Shown in pieces: positions 23,015 through 35,400 of a stretch of DNA of 64,000 nucleotides (position 1 is the first letter of the stretch; each line of letters begins with the position of its first letter). The notes beneath the pieces are model-generated. The model was not told the DNA's origin. It did not search any database and saw nothing but the letters and a program-made list of their open reading frames with translations. Origin of the DNA: Fennellomyces sp. T-0311 (taxonomy: Eukaryota > Mucoromycota > Mucoromycetes > Mucorales > Lichtheimiaceae); assembly GCA_025266875.1 (NCBI GenBank), contig JALLLT010000038.1, forward strand, positions 124,001 to 188,000, in the 5' to 3' direction. The position numbers were made by a program, and so were the translations under genes.

Positions 23015-25985
23015 TAGTGCCGGAGCTTTTACGTAGTTACCATCTTTATCACGGAGCTTCTTAAGAGATGCTTTGGAACGCTTACTTCGTGGCGTATTAA
23101 AAAGGAAAGAAAAGAATGACAGCCGCGAGGGGAAGTATCGTTACATAACGCCATTATAGTTACACACACCCGCGACATAGGATGCCCTGTTTGAAATCCA
23201 GGACGCGTCTGCTTAAATTTCATTTTTCGACCAAACTTTGAACCCTTTAAACTTCTTCAGCCATGGCGTTCATGCACTATATCCGCAAAAAGAGGTTTTT
23301 ACTCATTCGGAATCGACGACGGAATATATCAGAATCTTACAGGGTGATTACCAAAGTAATCTCGCATCAGCTTGTCGTGACCTTGAGTAACCATTCGAGG
23401 TACAATTTTTCGGCCGGGTGCAAGCATCTACGCTGTAATGCTTTGTCGATCGTTGATCGGTCAAGAAACTCATCATCATTGTTCCCCTCTTCTAGCACCG
23501 TGAGCATCAGAACGTCGTCAAGATTGCAGGGATCAAAGCGCTTGAAAAAAAAGTCAAAGTAATCCATAATGGCAAAGGTTTGTAGGGGGGGAATACTGTG
23601 TGAGTGAAGTGGCAGACAACGATCACAAAGCTACAGCATCGGTATATAGCACAACAGGCAATGTAAAACTAGCGCTCAACAAATTCAGCGAACTGCTGGA
23701 AATGCTCATTTAACCAATACGGTCTGAAAAGTAATTAAATCGTACTTGGAAGACACGAATGTTCGGTATGGAACACGATATACCTGCTAGCGCTTTTATA
23801 TCACAAATACGATATGGTGTATGACACCGACAATGCCCATTTCTTCGAAGGTCAGCTGTCGGAAGAACTCCGGCAGTTTACCCGCGGAGAGCAACATGAA
23901 CGTGCACGCGAAATCTTAACAAGTCTGGATCAACAATGTAAAATGAAGCATGTTCGCCTAGTAATGGATCAGGGGTGTTACGAAGCGCTTTCTGCAAAAG
24001 AGCAACAGTTCCGACAGCGCTGCCGATAACACCGGAAGAACCGGGTGTTCATTATATTCGAAGCGCATTAAGTAACCTGTAAGCAAAAGTTTACCAAATC
24101 GCATTGCATAGCGCTGACTTGAGCCGCTTTGATAGAATAGATGTCTGGGACAGCTATATACTACAACCAGAGCTGCAGGACGAATCAGATCATACAACCT
24201 CGTCCCAAAGAAAAAAAGGAAAGCAGAAAGTCTATGAAGATAGTTTTCGGATCATCATCATAGCGAAGCTCTTAGATGTCGCATTTCTTCATTCGAGCGA
24301 CTCCAAAGCGCTGAGGTTTGTCATATGCATGTGATTAGCAAAGAAGCTGCTAAATAAAATGTCGCTTAGATCCGAAATCACACCGGCCTTGCGACATGAC
24401 CGCGAACTCGATACAGTCCTGGGTGAGGAGAAGCCACAAAACTCATCAAAGGGAAGCATTACACTTGGCAAGATAAAGTGCGAATTAATGCGTACAAAAT
24501 ATCTGCAACACTATTTGAAATCCGTTCCCAAAGAGTACAAATCATCCGGAGGAGAAACGTCAACTCGGACGGTTATACTATTCACATACGTTGTATAAAG
24601 CAGATAGCATACAAAGGGGATAATATCACACCCGTCTATCTGCACAATGAATTAGTAAAGCTACGTTTTCCTCGTAGCTCAAAGCAAAAAATGCTATCCC
24701 GGCGTTGGCGCACTGTATAAAGGCGCTCCTCCAATCGAAGGTAAAGAAATCTATCATCGCACTATTTACAGCCCAGTGTGTTAATTGAATTATCTATCTA
24801 GGAGCGTGCATCACGTAACCACCAGGAGTACATCCTTATCTCTGACTCCAGCGGAAAGTCCAAGGAGGAGATTCGTACAGCTTTGTATAATATCGATTAT
24901 AGTGATGCCGAATACACCAGGAAGAAAACAAGCGGGTTGAAGACAATTGAATAACAGAGAATCTATCTATAATATAATAGACAACTCTCGAAAACTAGCC
25001 AGAAATAATTAAAAAAAAAAACTTCCTTATATATAACTAACCTTCATCCGTATTAAACAACTACAGTACTCTTTGACTACTTTCTTACTATGAGTGAAAG
25101 TGACACTGGAAGTGAGACGTCCAAAATCTCGGTGCCAAATAACGTTGACACTGTAAGATCTCAATTGTCTTGGTGTTATTGAACTTGATATCCGGACCAC
25201 AAATCGTGGACGCAGGCCACGCACTCGCCATGATGGTCCAGGGCCCGCGGACAACTCGCCAGGGACCTGCACGCGGAAATCGTGGCTAGAGGTTGACCTC
25301 CCAGAGCATCTCGACGACCTGCTGCATATCACGACGAACTTTCTGTATCCGGTATAGCGAACGAAAATATTGTCAACGACTATGAATCCGACACCACTAA
25401 AGGCATATTTTGCCGGCCATGGATGCTCACTATGATCCATGTAGCGCGCTTGTCTGGCCCTGGGAAGCCAGCAAGGCAAATGGGCCGAGAGGCTGTCTAA
25501 CTTACAAAGTTTGTTGCTGTTACGGTATTGTCAAACTTTCTCCAATTCCTGCCCACCCCTCAACCGCTATACCGCTTGCTGAATGGCTCAGACGCAATAA
25601 GCAATCATTTTTTTTTGAAAATATTAGCAAGTACAATTCCGTCTTCGTTTTTGCTTCTTTGGGTGCCACCGTCGTTCACAGATACACCAGCACTTGAGAT
25701 GGAGCACATGAATTCCGCATTCAAGGCGGTATCTATCATCGCGTTGGTCCTCTGCTGCCTGAAGAGAATACACCCACCCGCGCGCGCATACGTCCACATC
25801 TACATTTATGATTCTGTCAAGGTGCAAGTCAATAGAGAATGCAATATTTTTGAAAGTTAGTTACATACATACCATTCAGAGATAAGAGTTGATTATCCTG
25901 ACTTTCCTTTCAGATTTAGATAGCCCAGCTCTTCTCCTTTGCAAGTCATGAAGGGTACCACGAATCTACACGCTGCAATATTTTG
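23015..25985. other. Repeat-rich region with scattered frame fragments
   Basis: Short plus-strand frames occur at 23814-24029 (starts MVYDTDNAHFFEGQLSEELR), 24104-24334 and 24359-24598, and a minus-strand frame at 23367-23567 (DYFDFFFKRFDPCNLDDVLM). They have coding-like composition but no continuity and no motif I recognise. The minus frame may belong to the decayed transposase next door. Best read as mobile-element debris. The stretch 25027-25479 has an open minus frame that looks non-coding. Confidence 0.35.
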
Positions 25986-25989
25986 AACA

Positions 25990-26325
25990 GCTGCTAAGCG
26001 TCTTCATGAGAACCCTGCTGTGAATTTGGCGATCCAAATATCTGGTGATTACCGTCGTGGTCGTCGATGCACTGCGCGAACTGCCTACCAAGTAGCTTTG
26101 TTGATCGTTGGCAATCCTGTAGAGAGTCCTGCAGTGCGAGATGTTGCGTTGCTTCGCAGAACTGGCGGGATAACACACATTCACGATACCAACAATCTAT
26201 ACGATCCGCTTCATTATGTACTCATGTTTCCCCGCAGTGAGACAGACATGTTGCTTAATTCGGTTGCTTCTGGTGCTGATGAGTTGTTAGATGGCATTTG
26301 TTACATAGTAATGCTAATATTTTAT
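25990..26325 (+). pseudogene. Helitron relic (Helitron helicase-like N-terminal region)
   Basis: One plus-strand frame reads AAKRLHENPAVNLAIQISGD, then Tyr-Arg-Arg-Gly-Arg, and after that ...VALLIVGNPVESPAVRDVALLRRTGGITHIHDTNNLYDPLHYVLMFPR (shown here only to place the motifs at about 25993-26240). The VGNP, RRTGG, and YDPLHYxLMFP blocks in this order are typical of the Helitron helicase-like domain just before the Rep HUH nuclease. The frame ends soon after, with no Rep or Pif1 helicase part nearby, so it is a short truncated relic. Confidence 0.72.
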
Positions 26326-28096
26326 AGAAAAAAAAATATGAATTATAAACATAATATATGTCACTGCAAGTACTCTTTATCAGATAATATTCGCCAGAGG
26401 TAATGCAAAACCGATAGGCTTTTATGCGCAGGAAAGTTCACCAGTTTACTGATAGTGCGAAGCAACAAAAATACTAATACGAGGATATTGCAAGTGGCCT
26501 AAAATTATTCACGTGTAATTAGTATGATAGAAAGGCCAATACTCGGTCCCATGTCACATCAATATTAGTTACAAGAAGCTTTTTATTTGACTTCCATTGA
26601 AAACGTTTTAGTATATTGGTGATGAGTGGTTTGAAATTTTGGACTTTTTATGTAGAAAAAAGTACCATCAAGAATAACCCGACTGTATATATAGATCGAC
26701 ATCAACATTCCGTTACTTAAGCATATGTAAGGAGTCGAATAGTACCCCAGCGCATATTTTCACATGCAAGGATGCACAGTTTCCTTTTTTTATGAAATCG
26801 CGAACACTGCATGTATGACGTTGTAAGGGTTTCATCTTCTTACCGTCCAATGAGAATTTATTCTTACGAATCAGTTCATTATTCTCTTTCATTCGATCCA
26901 TACTCCTTCAAACATTATTTTAAATGATGGTCCTATTGCATACCGTGATTTGGAAAAAGCGGAAACTTAATTGGCGAATATGCAGCTGTCATTTTATATG
27001 CATACTTTCATGCGTCAAACTCGGACCTGAGCGCTGGGTGTAATTTGTGCACTTTTCTCAATGATAATGAATAACGTAATTTTTCAGGGAGAAGCGCTTT
27101 CCTATACCAGGGTGCGTCACTACAACGAATAAGTATATGTGGCAGCGCCAAAAGTGATGACAAGACCGCAGTAGTTGCTGCATCCATAAACGGGACCAAT
27201 AAATCGGACGAACGTATATTGGTTATGATACAGCAGTTACAACGACAAAGTCGGACAGGTGCCGGTTCGATCATGAAATGCCGCAGTGTAACGATGCCCC
27301 GTTCCCCATGATTCTGAGAAAACGATGATGCCCCTTGCACTTGTAGTAGTTTGTATTCAGAGATTCATGACTATCCCATTTGATCCAGCTGATTGTTATG
27401 CTTGCAAATGGTATAATCTTTCTTAGCTTAAGTAATGCCTGTGATGACTGCAATAACCTACGCTAAGGTAGAACTATTTGCGTTTTCAAAACGCTTTGGT
27501 TACTGCAGTGGAGGGTAACGGTACTGGATCAATAGGGTTTGTATTACTTGATCGAACATTGGTGGTGTGAGGTTCCTGCCCTTGCACAAAGTGCATCTTA
27601 ATCCATCATGACGAGCCAAATAAGTTCTGGATTCCTCTCCGGTACTTTGTTTTCTTTTGGGCATCCCGTTGCATGACATCATAAAGTATTCGTATCTGAA
27701 ATCCGCAGATGATGATTTGACTTACCATCATCATCACGTGTGAAAAACACTGGTCAGCCAAATGCTATACGGCATCTAGACCCAGCATAGGAGTGGTCAA
27801 TGGTATCCGATTTACACAACGATCTTCATCTTCAGATCATCAAGACCCGTTCCAGCAAAATAATGTGCAGCCCCTCAAATATGTTATAGTGTTTGAGTTT
27901 ACACCTACTCAGCTGATTTATGAAACGTGAAATTTACCTAGCAGGGCAGCCAAAGTTTTTTTTTGAAACTGAAAGATATTAGATAAACTATTACAACAAC
28001 AGGAAGCTCGCGAAATCTGCTTTGTCAAATCTGTACAACGATCACTGGACGACGTTGAAGAAAATTTCCGGTCGTATCGCTGCTGGTGTGTTTACC
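26326..28096. other. Intergenic/relic region before the nucleoside hydrolase
   Basis: No gene is supported. Minus-strand frames at 27008-27340 and 27500-27682 (the latter with LRCTLCKGRNLTPPMFDQV) could be further mobile-element debris. Just before the ATG at 28097 the same frame is open back to 27983, giving a possible 38-residue N-terminal extension. Confidence 0.35.
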
Positions 28097-29648
28097 ATGG
28101 TAGAACCCGAGCCAATTATTATCGACACCGACCCAGTAAGCAAAAAAAAGAAAGTTGTTGTGTAAGAGACTCATGCTGGGCACTATTTGTGCTTGGCACT
28201 GAAGGGGGTCGACGATGTTCTGGCGCTCATTTTCATGATGCTATCGCCACAAGTGCATGTGCGCGCCATCACATTGACCCATGGTAACACTACATTGGAG
28301 CACATTAAACGGAATGCTGTGACATTGTTGCATGTCATGCAGGAACATCGTAACATGCTCGGTATGGAAGTCTCACTGGATAGATTGCCGGTATTGGCAG
28401 TAGGTATGTGATGTAACAAAAACGCCCATAAATATTGCATATGCTGACCTTTTTCGGGGGTACAGGCAGCGCTCTGCCACTCAAATCAGCCAGCATTTTC
28501 GCCACCTACTTTCATGGTCAGGATGGTCTCGGCGAAATCTACCAAAATGTAATTATCCAACATCTTATACGCCCATGGCGACTGTAGATAATGAATATTG
28601 TTGTATGTATCTAGGGAACGTACGCTGCCCCTGCGGATTGGGAAACTCAAATATTACACAAAGCTGCCGAGGGCACGGATCAGTGTCACGGTCGCGCGTT
28701 CCAAACGACGGAACGCGATGCCGCCGATGAGATCTTGTACCAGCTAAAGCAGGCGGAGCCATTGACGGTGAGCATTCTAGCGGTCGGCCCCCTTACTAAT
28801 CTGGCCTTAGCATATAAGCGAGATCCAGTCACTTTCAGCCGAGCCAAAAGAGTGGTAATCATGGGAGGGTAAGCAAAAAGAGGAGTAATGCCCAAAATAA
28901 TTTATTTCTAATCTCAAGACCTTGGCAGGAATGTAGATTGTCCAGGAAACGTGACAGCCGCGGCTGAATTTAACTTTCGCGCTGATCCTGATGCTGCAGA
29001 TATCATATTGGGCGCGTCCAAGGGATTTCAACCTACTCCTAAGGGTTATCGTACCCGTCTAGATCTTATTCAGCAAAACAGCCAGGCGCCTGTCCATGTT
29101 GTTTTGCTTCCATTAAAGGGTAAAAATACGTACTGCATAAAAAGCCCGCGCCCTTATTGACATTTACTAATTTAGGCGCGGACGATGGTATTATCTCAAT
29201 TCAAGATTACAAGCAACATATTGTACCCCTTGAAACCCCAATTGGCAAATTTTGCAACGCATTCTTGAAATGGACGTTCGATGTATGTGTTCGACTCTAT
29301 AATAGTGATACCTTATCTGTGTAAGTCGATGTCGTAAAATCACTTTTATTATTCTCTAAATATAAATGCGAGATTAGGTACGATGCATACACAGGCCTTC
29401 TATTATTGGATTTAGAAGATCGAGATTTTGATAAATATTGGGAATACCAATATCTCGATCTTCGCGTGGAGACTATCGGACGCTATACATTAGGGATGAC
29501 CATTTATGATAAGCGTCAATGGGCCCAAGATAAGCCAAGTTGGAATGATGCCCCTAATTGCGTCCAAGTAATTACTGCTGGAAACGGACCGCGGTTTAAT
29601 CAAATGTTCTTAAACCGCGTTTTTGATGCTGGAATCAAAGAACAATGA
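28097..29648 (+). CDS. Inosine-uridine preferring nucleoside hydrolase family protein
   Basis: Seven exons (28097-28135, 28205-28403, 28466-28548, 28615-28868, 28929-29119, 29176-29320, 29378-29648) join in phase to 393 residues. The calcium-binding signature DTDPGVDD (residues 10-17) is rebuilt exactly across intron 1. Next come LAVGPLTNLALA, the MGG...CPGN loop and EFNFRADPDAA, which bears the substrate and calcium ligands. The family hydrolyses the N-glycosidic bond of nucleosides to ribose and base, for purine/pyrimidine salvage in the cytosol. Near the C-terminus the usual His-Asp pair reads Tyr-Asp (LSVYDAYTGLL), keeping the calcium Asp but not the His, so substrate preference may differ. 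ATG 28097 sits in good context (ACCATGG); the frame upstream is open but has no earlier ATG. Confidence 0.9.
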
Positions 29649-31214
29649 AGATTTTAGGGATTTTTCTTGCATTGCGCGCGATCAGACGATTCCTAGATAG
29701 GAGAATAAATCAACTTGACATGATAAATCTTATTAGATACGTGGGTTATGCAATTTATCTCTACATTGTATGCCATACAGGGGAATTCGGTCATGGGATC
29801 TCTTTTCATTTCTATACAGGAATCTATTTAACTGATCGGCGCCAAAACAGACAGTTGCTACGGCTCCGGTCGCGCGGTGAGGGTAAAAAGGAGAGTATGG
29901 GCGCGTAACCTGGAGAGTTGCCTGGATGCAATGATTTCATAAGCCCCAGGGGTACTGGAGAGAGTGAGAACAAATGCTTCTCCAAAAAAAGAATACGCGT
30001 GGATTTTTGTACTCTTTTGTTTAGCCATTATATGCTGCATCGGAAGACTTTCCAATGCAGGGGGCAACGAGCAAGAGCTGAGCTCCAAGGTCACGTTCGT
30101 AGTCATAGCAACTTTTTTAACTGTACGCTGTCGATCTGGCCCGACAACTGACAAACCCCCATTCGAAGGAGATTACATAATTCTTTTACTATATTGCTAT
30201 ACAATACAGTACAGATCTGCAGAAAAAGACTCACTCCTTACCTGGACGCCCCGAGCGGCGCATATACGTTATTATACACACTATATAAAATATTTTATGA
30301 AAAAAAGGGTCCCACATATATTTTTTTTGCTTTATTATGAGATAATGTAGGGAGAGGGGGAGGAGAGAGGGGGAGGAGAACAAGAGCGGACTCAATATGA
30401 TGCAGCCGGTTGGGAAGATCTTGTGGCACAAGCAAGTAACAATGAAATTTTATATTGATGATGGGCAAACGAATCATCATGAGACAAGGGGAAGGCGGAC
30501 CTCGAGACACCCTCTTGCATTTCGGCTGTGAACGAAAGGCTCACTCCGTCCGTGTTATTAACCCTATAGTCCGCTGCGTATAATCTGAGTTGAAAGGCCT
30601 GTGCAAAATCGCAAGAGGGAGATAATAAAGGGAAGAGAGACAGTATGTTACTTACGAAGAGAAGGGGCTCTAATGAACCACGTCAGTTCTCGGCGCGTGT
30701 GTTGTACGTTTGTGTACAATCACGGTCGAGTAAAAGTGTGCGGGGCAGAAAGGTTCGCATAAGGAGTTCTATATGTAATGAAGAAACCTTCATCATCATC
30801 ATCACCCACTACCATGCAAAACGGTGCCTTTTCCATTGTCTCATGGTCAGCACGCGCTTTTCTTTCCTGCATAGCGCACCCGAAGTAAACAATGAAAAAG
30901 AACCATTTGGGGTTGCACCAGTAGCCATTGGCTGGAGGCAGATCCCAGGGCCCTACTTCTAGTTCCTGACAAGTTTGCACGACACAAAGAAAATAGATCG
31001 ACCCTCAGTTACTGTTCAGAACCGAAATAGGTTTTTTTTTTTTTTGCTTTTTAAAAAAAACTCTCTTTTCCGCCCCCCTGAAGTTTTTTCCTACCGTGCT
31101 AAAAGTGTTGTCGTTGTGATGCTCTTCATCTCCCTTCAAGAATAAATAAGTGTCGAATTTCCCTTCTTTTGCTTCTTTCTTTCTTTCACACTACTTTACT
31201 TCACTCTGCAAACC
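29649..31214. other. Intergenic region, no clear gene
   Basis: About 1.57 kb with no supported gene. A purine tract (GGGAGAGGGGG type) spans about 30350-30380. A long T run (31031-31045) and pyrimidine-rich sequence at 31160-31200 precede the zinc-finger gene and probably belong to its promoter or leader. Confidence 0.45.
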
Positions 31215-32438
31215 ATGAATATTCACGAGCTTCTTATCCAGCCAGCAACAGCAAGCGGAGCAACCAAGCGACCGATCCACGACGACGACCTGATGGCTAT
31301 CTGGGAGCGGTCCCTTCAAGATAGTGGATACAAGTTCAGACAAAACACAGAACGCAACAGCCTAACCGACGGCTTCATCTGGCCAGCAACATCGTCTAAT
31401 TATACCCCCATTCACATAAAAGTGATTGGACGACACATGAACGGGTCGTTCCGCTGTCACATCGGCACGGGCAAAGCATCCCGACCGATCCAGTCTACGG
31501 AGCTGTACCGACAGATGCGTCTTTTGGCAGTTTTCTTCAAGGCCGAGAACAGTAAGAGTCAGCTCGTCTCGCCCGAGTTTATTTTCTTCCCAACATGGCT
31601 GCTCCACCTGTTCCGTTACACCGAGCACGGCTCCACCCCCGGCCGCACTGACGTCCGTTTTCTTGAGAATGCCATGCTGGCCAAGGAAGACCACATTTAT
31701 CGTCTTAACAACGTATTGAACACCTTGTTCCGCTTCAACCTGCACGACTTTAATCACGAAAAGCTCCGCCATGCTGTCGATCTCGCCAATTTCCTGTTTG
31801 ACACTGTTGGGCTTCACCAAAATCTGCCTCGGCCTGACGCTATGCAACCGATATACTATGGCCAGTTGGTGGTCTTGCTTCAAGCGCCACGGCCGTCGAA
31901 ACTTAAACCCATGTGCCACAATTGCAATACGAAGCCAGCTTCGCGTCGCAGGCTGTGCGTCGCTTGCTATCGGTACCAGCTCAAGCACGGCGAGCCGCGC
32001 CCGCTGCGCCTGATCGTCGCCAACCGGCCCGGTCCTCGCGTTCATCAGCCGCCCAAGAGCAACCTGCCCGTCGTATTCTACTCACCACCACCAAAACCAT
32101 CCACACAGAAATATTGTGCAAACTGCGGTGTACACGAAACGCATCAATGGTACAGAAACCTGTGCGGTGCCGGTCACTGGTGTGAAACATGCAAGAGCTA
32201 CTATCTTCGTCATACAAAGGTCCGCCCAGCTGAGCTATTTGTAAAGGCTGCCAAACGTAAAGTCGACGTCAGAACCCTGGTCAATTGGTGGCCTACTGAA
32301 GAACCAAGTAGCGGCAGCAGTAGTCCATCTTCAACTGATTCCAGTATCATGTCGTCGCCTACTACACCGCCGCCGACGATATCTCCCCTACTCTATCGTT
32401 TACCGCCTCCTTGTGCCAGCCAACCACTGTACAACTAA
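31215..32438 (+). CDS. GATA-like zinc-finger protein, intronless
   Basis: A single open frame of 407 residues starts at an ATG after a CT-rich leader. The C-terminal half carries a GATA-type finger, Cys301-X2-Cys304-X18-Cys323-X2-Cys326, with the conserved Trp312 and the Cys-X-Asn-Cys start typical of GATA fingers. A second, shorter Cys cluster lies at Cys234-X2-Cys237-X10-Cys248-X2-Cys251 and resembles a shrunken copy of the same fold (both are followed by a YxxYxLxHG/H-type helix). The N-terminal ~220 residues are a folded-looking region without a domain I recognise (FIFFPTWLLHLFRY, DFNHEKLRHAVDLANFLF). The last ~50 residues are Ser/Pro/Thr-rich. A nuclear transcription regulator is likely; DNA target and pathway are unknown. 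X18 spacing is the less common GATA form. Confidence 0.8.
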   Translation: MNIHELLIQPATASGATKRPIHDDDLMAIWERSLQDSGYKFRQNTERNSLTDGFIWPATSSNYTPIHIKVIGRHMNGSFRCHIGTGKASRPIQSTELYRQMRLLAVFFKAENSKSQLVSPEFIFFPTWLLHLFRYTEHGSTPGRTDVRFLENAMLAKEDHIYRLNNVLNTLFRFNLHDFNHEKLRHAVDLANFLFDTVGLHQNLPRPDAMQPIYYGQLVVLLQAPRPSKLKPMCHNCNTKPASRRRLCVACYRYQLKHGEPRPLRLIVANRPGPRVHQPPKSNLPVVFYSPPPKPSTQKYCANCGVHETHQWYRNLCGAGHWCETCKSYYLRHTKVRPAELFVKAAKRKVDVRTLVNWWPTEEPSSGSSSPSSTDSSIMSSPTTPPPTISPLLYRLPPPCASQPLYN

Positions 32439-35400
32439 AAACGAATGCCCGTGTGTGCGTGTCCGCCAGTAGTAGTAGCAAATGCAACAACAACAAAAAA
32501 AACACTTATGACGTCTTTACTTTCTCATTTTTCTATGCCCAGCCCCTCACTTCAGCTCTCCTCCATATATGATCCCTTTGTGTGTGTATGTTCCTCCACA
32601 AGAGCCATAGCATTTGTAATTTTGTCCTTTTCTTTTTGTATATGCATCATTTTGCAAATATATATATATATATATATAGCTACCTTACATTCCAACTGCT
32701 GTCGTCAATAATCATTAAACTGCATCGTATAAACAAAAAAAGCTTTTAATAGGGGTTCAAATGTCTGGAGGGGAAGAGTAATCCTCATACATGGAATAAT
32801 TGACGATTAAGCTTTTCTACTACGTATTTACTCAATTCCCCCTTACTTTAACAAAAAATCGATGAAGTCATCTACATGCATATCTTTGTTTCTCGGCAAT
32901 TTCACCTAAGACACATCAAAGTATTTTAAAATTATTTGTCGTTCCTAAGCAAGGGAGTTCGACGGAAAAGAAGGAGGAGGAGGAGAACGCTAACATATGT
33001 AAAAAGCTTATTTTCAATAGTAACCCAGGTACCTGGGACTTTCTCTCCGATCTTGAGGGAAAAAAAGGGTGTCCGTTTTTCTCTGAAGATCGAACGGTTC
33101 CTCCGGTGTCCCTCAATCGTTACAGTACTATCCGTGTGCACACCCATTGGAGATCGTCAGTGCAGTTCCCAACTATGGTCCAGATGGTCTGATATCAGTG
33201 ACCCAACCCCCTTTCATGTGTGTCATGATGATGCAAACACAAATATCATGAGTGCGCTGAGTGTACTACAAATAGGTCTGTTGGTCCATGGAGATAAAAC
33301 GCCAAGCTTTGGTCACGATGAGTTCAAAAAGAAAGGGTTCTAGCACTTTTCCTTCTCTTTGTCACCAAAGTACTCTATAGAATAATTTACTACGTACGTT
33401 TGAGGAGAATTATATCAAGGATTCCAAATCGAGAAGCAAAGTATACAGTATCTGTCAATTCGCCCCGTCGGCTAAACTGGATATTTTTCTTCGTAAAAGA
33501 ATGTCCCCCGAACCACTTCCCCTTGAACGGCGTTATCCCTTGCTGTTGCAGGTCACAGGAGATTATTCTTATTCTCTGCTATATTGTCTGATAGTATACA
33601 TCTTCATGTGATTGTCTTTCACACTATACAGTACAAGAGTGATGACTCTAATGCATGCAAAGATGAAACTGCAGAGACATATATATAAATAAAGAATGAG
33701 GATAAAATAAGAGTAACGATGCAGATAAAAGAACGATTTATCAATTATCAGTGAATAACAAACAGATAATGCCAAAATACCCAAATATGTGGAAAGATTG
33801 ACCCTGCACGGAATTCAAGTTTGCCGATAACGTGGGCTCAGTGACACAAGGGGCGGAAGCCCCCACGTTCTTTCTTAAGACACTGTGCTCCTGGGGGCTG
33901 TAGAAGCACACTGTAGTATGCTTACCATTGGAAGCCAAGGAGATTTCTAAAGTTCTCTTGTTCTGAAAAGCTCTGTTTTCTCCTCGTCTCTTCCTATCAG
34001 ATTTGCATTAAAGTAATCTCTTTTATTACTCCTCGCTTAGCGTGTAATCAAGATCTACGTCTACATGGTACCGGAGAAACGAAATGAGAAGATAAACTTC
34101 CTGATTTAGTCGAGTGGGCAAAAATTAAAAGCTAACACTAGAATTTTCTTGTTTGGTGACTTCCGTGAGTCTTGCGCACAGATGGTTGCCCGCAATTTCA
34201 GATAGGGTTGACCTCGGTTAATAGGCCTAACCCCCTGACACACGGAAAAGGTCGCTTGATCAGTTTTAGGTAAAAGAAGGGGTGAATGCATACGAGGCTC
34301 AGCAATCAGTAATGTAAAAATTTGCTATTTTCGCTTTATAAAGAAGGAAGGGGAACGCATGGAAAGAGGGGGGTGGAACCACACTTCTCTGACCATGTTT
34401 GTATCTTATGCGTCGTATTTCAAATAAAACAAAAAATAGAAGGCATTCGGATGCAAGAACAAAAGCATAGATTAGGTCCGGCTTTTTTTTTCTCAACTGC
34501 GCGCTACGTGTTCATTTTCTTTTTTTTTTTTAAAAAAAAGAGTTGACGACGATACATGTGCTATTGTAAACAGTCAGGGATTTGCATAAAAATCTAGTAT
34601 TTTGTTCGTATGGCCCTTACAGTAGTGTGCAAACTTTATTAACCAGTTATCTAATTTTGAATTTTACTTTTTGGAGAGTGACCCAAGAGCTCGAACTGGA
34701 TGTTTATAATTGGAATAAAATACTGCGCTGCACATTTGCACCGGAAACTGGGCTCACAACACTCGGTATTATCACACGGCACGGGAGGCCACGGATCAAG
34801 CAGATAGAAAAAAGGCTGATAGGAACATCTTGACTTTTAGTGATAATATATCTATTTATCTTGCAGAAAAGTGAAATGCGAAGATTTAGCATTCATTGTT
34901 CTCGCGATTAGTTAAGTTCAAAGTTAACACTTATCCTGATCCGAGTCAGCACCCCTACTACCTCTAATTCATTGAATTATGACAGTTAGAATTATCTGAG
35001 TCCTTGTTTAACATACCCACTGCATGCATGAATTCTGAGATGTCTCGCCTCGGAATTAACTAACGTGACGGAGCGGTTAGATGCTCCCACCGATAACACA
35101 GCTAGAATTCTGGTACATAAAGTCCGAGAAAATTTATTTCTATATGCCGTGTGAGTAGTTTAAAAATGTGCGCATCACCGCGGCATACTATACAGCAACG
35201 GTCAACACGGAGCATAGCCGATTTAAGCCATTTAGGTACCTAGACCCAAGTATGTGCATACACTAGGATTATTGCAAATATGAGGAATTAATACCATCCT
35301 AGATAGTGTGTACATACTGCCTAGCAGATCAGTACTACCACTACAAGCTTGCATCAAGTCTAAATTCAATTTACTTTGAAATATTCCGATCTGCAAGCTA

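Noticed and set aside
25027..25479. 150-codon minus frame rich in Arg/Ser
   Set aside because: Composition is typical of a chance frame in GC-richer DNA, with no domain and no neighbours of its kind.
31362..32045. 227-codon open frame antisense to the zinc-finger gene
   Set aside because: It lies fully inside a well-supported coding frame and has no recognisable domain or start context.
33024..33037. Perfect 14-bp palindrome CCCAGGTACCTGGG
   Set aside because: A palindrome this short is expected by chance in a window of this size or close to it, and no gene start lies near.
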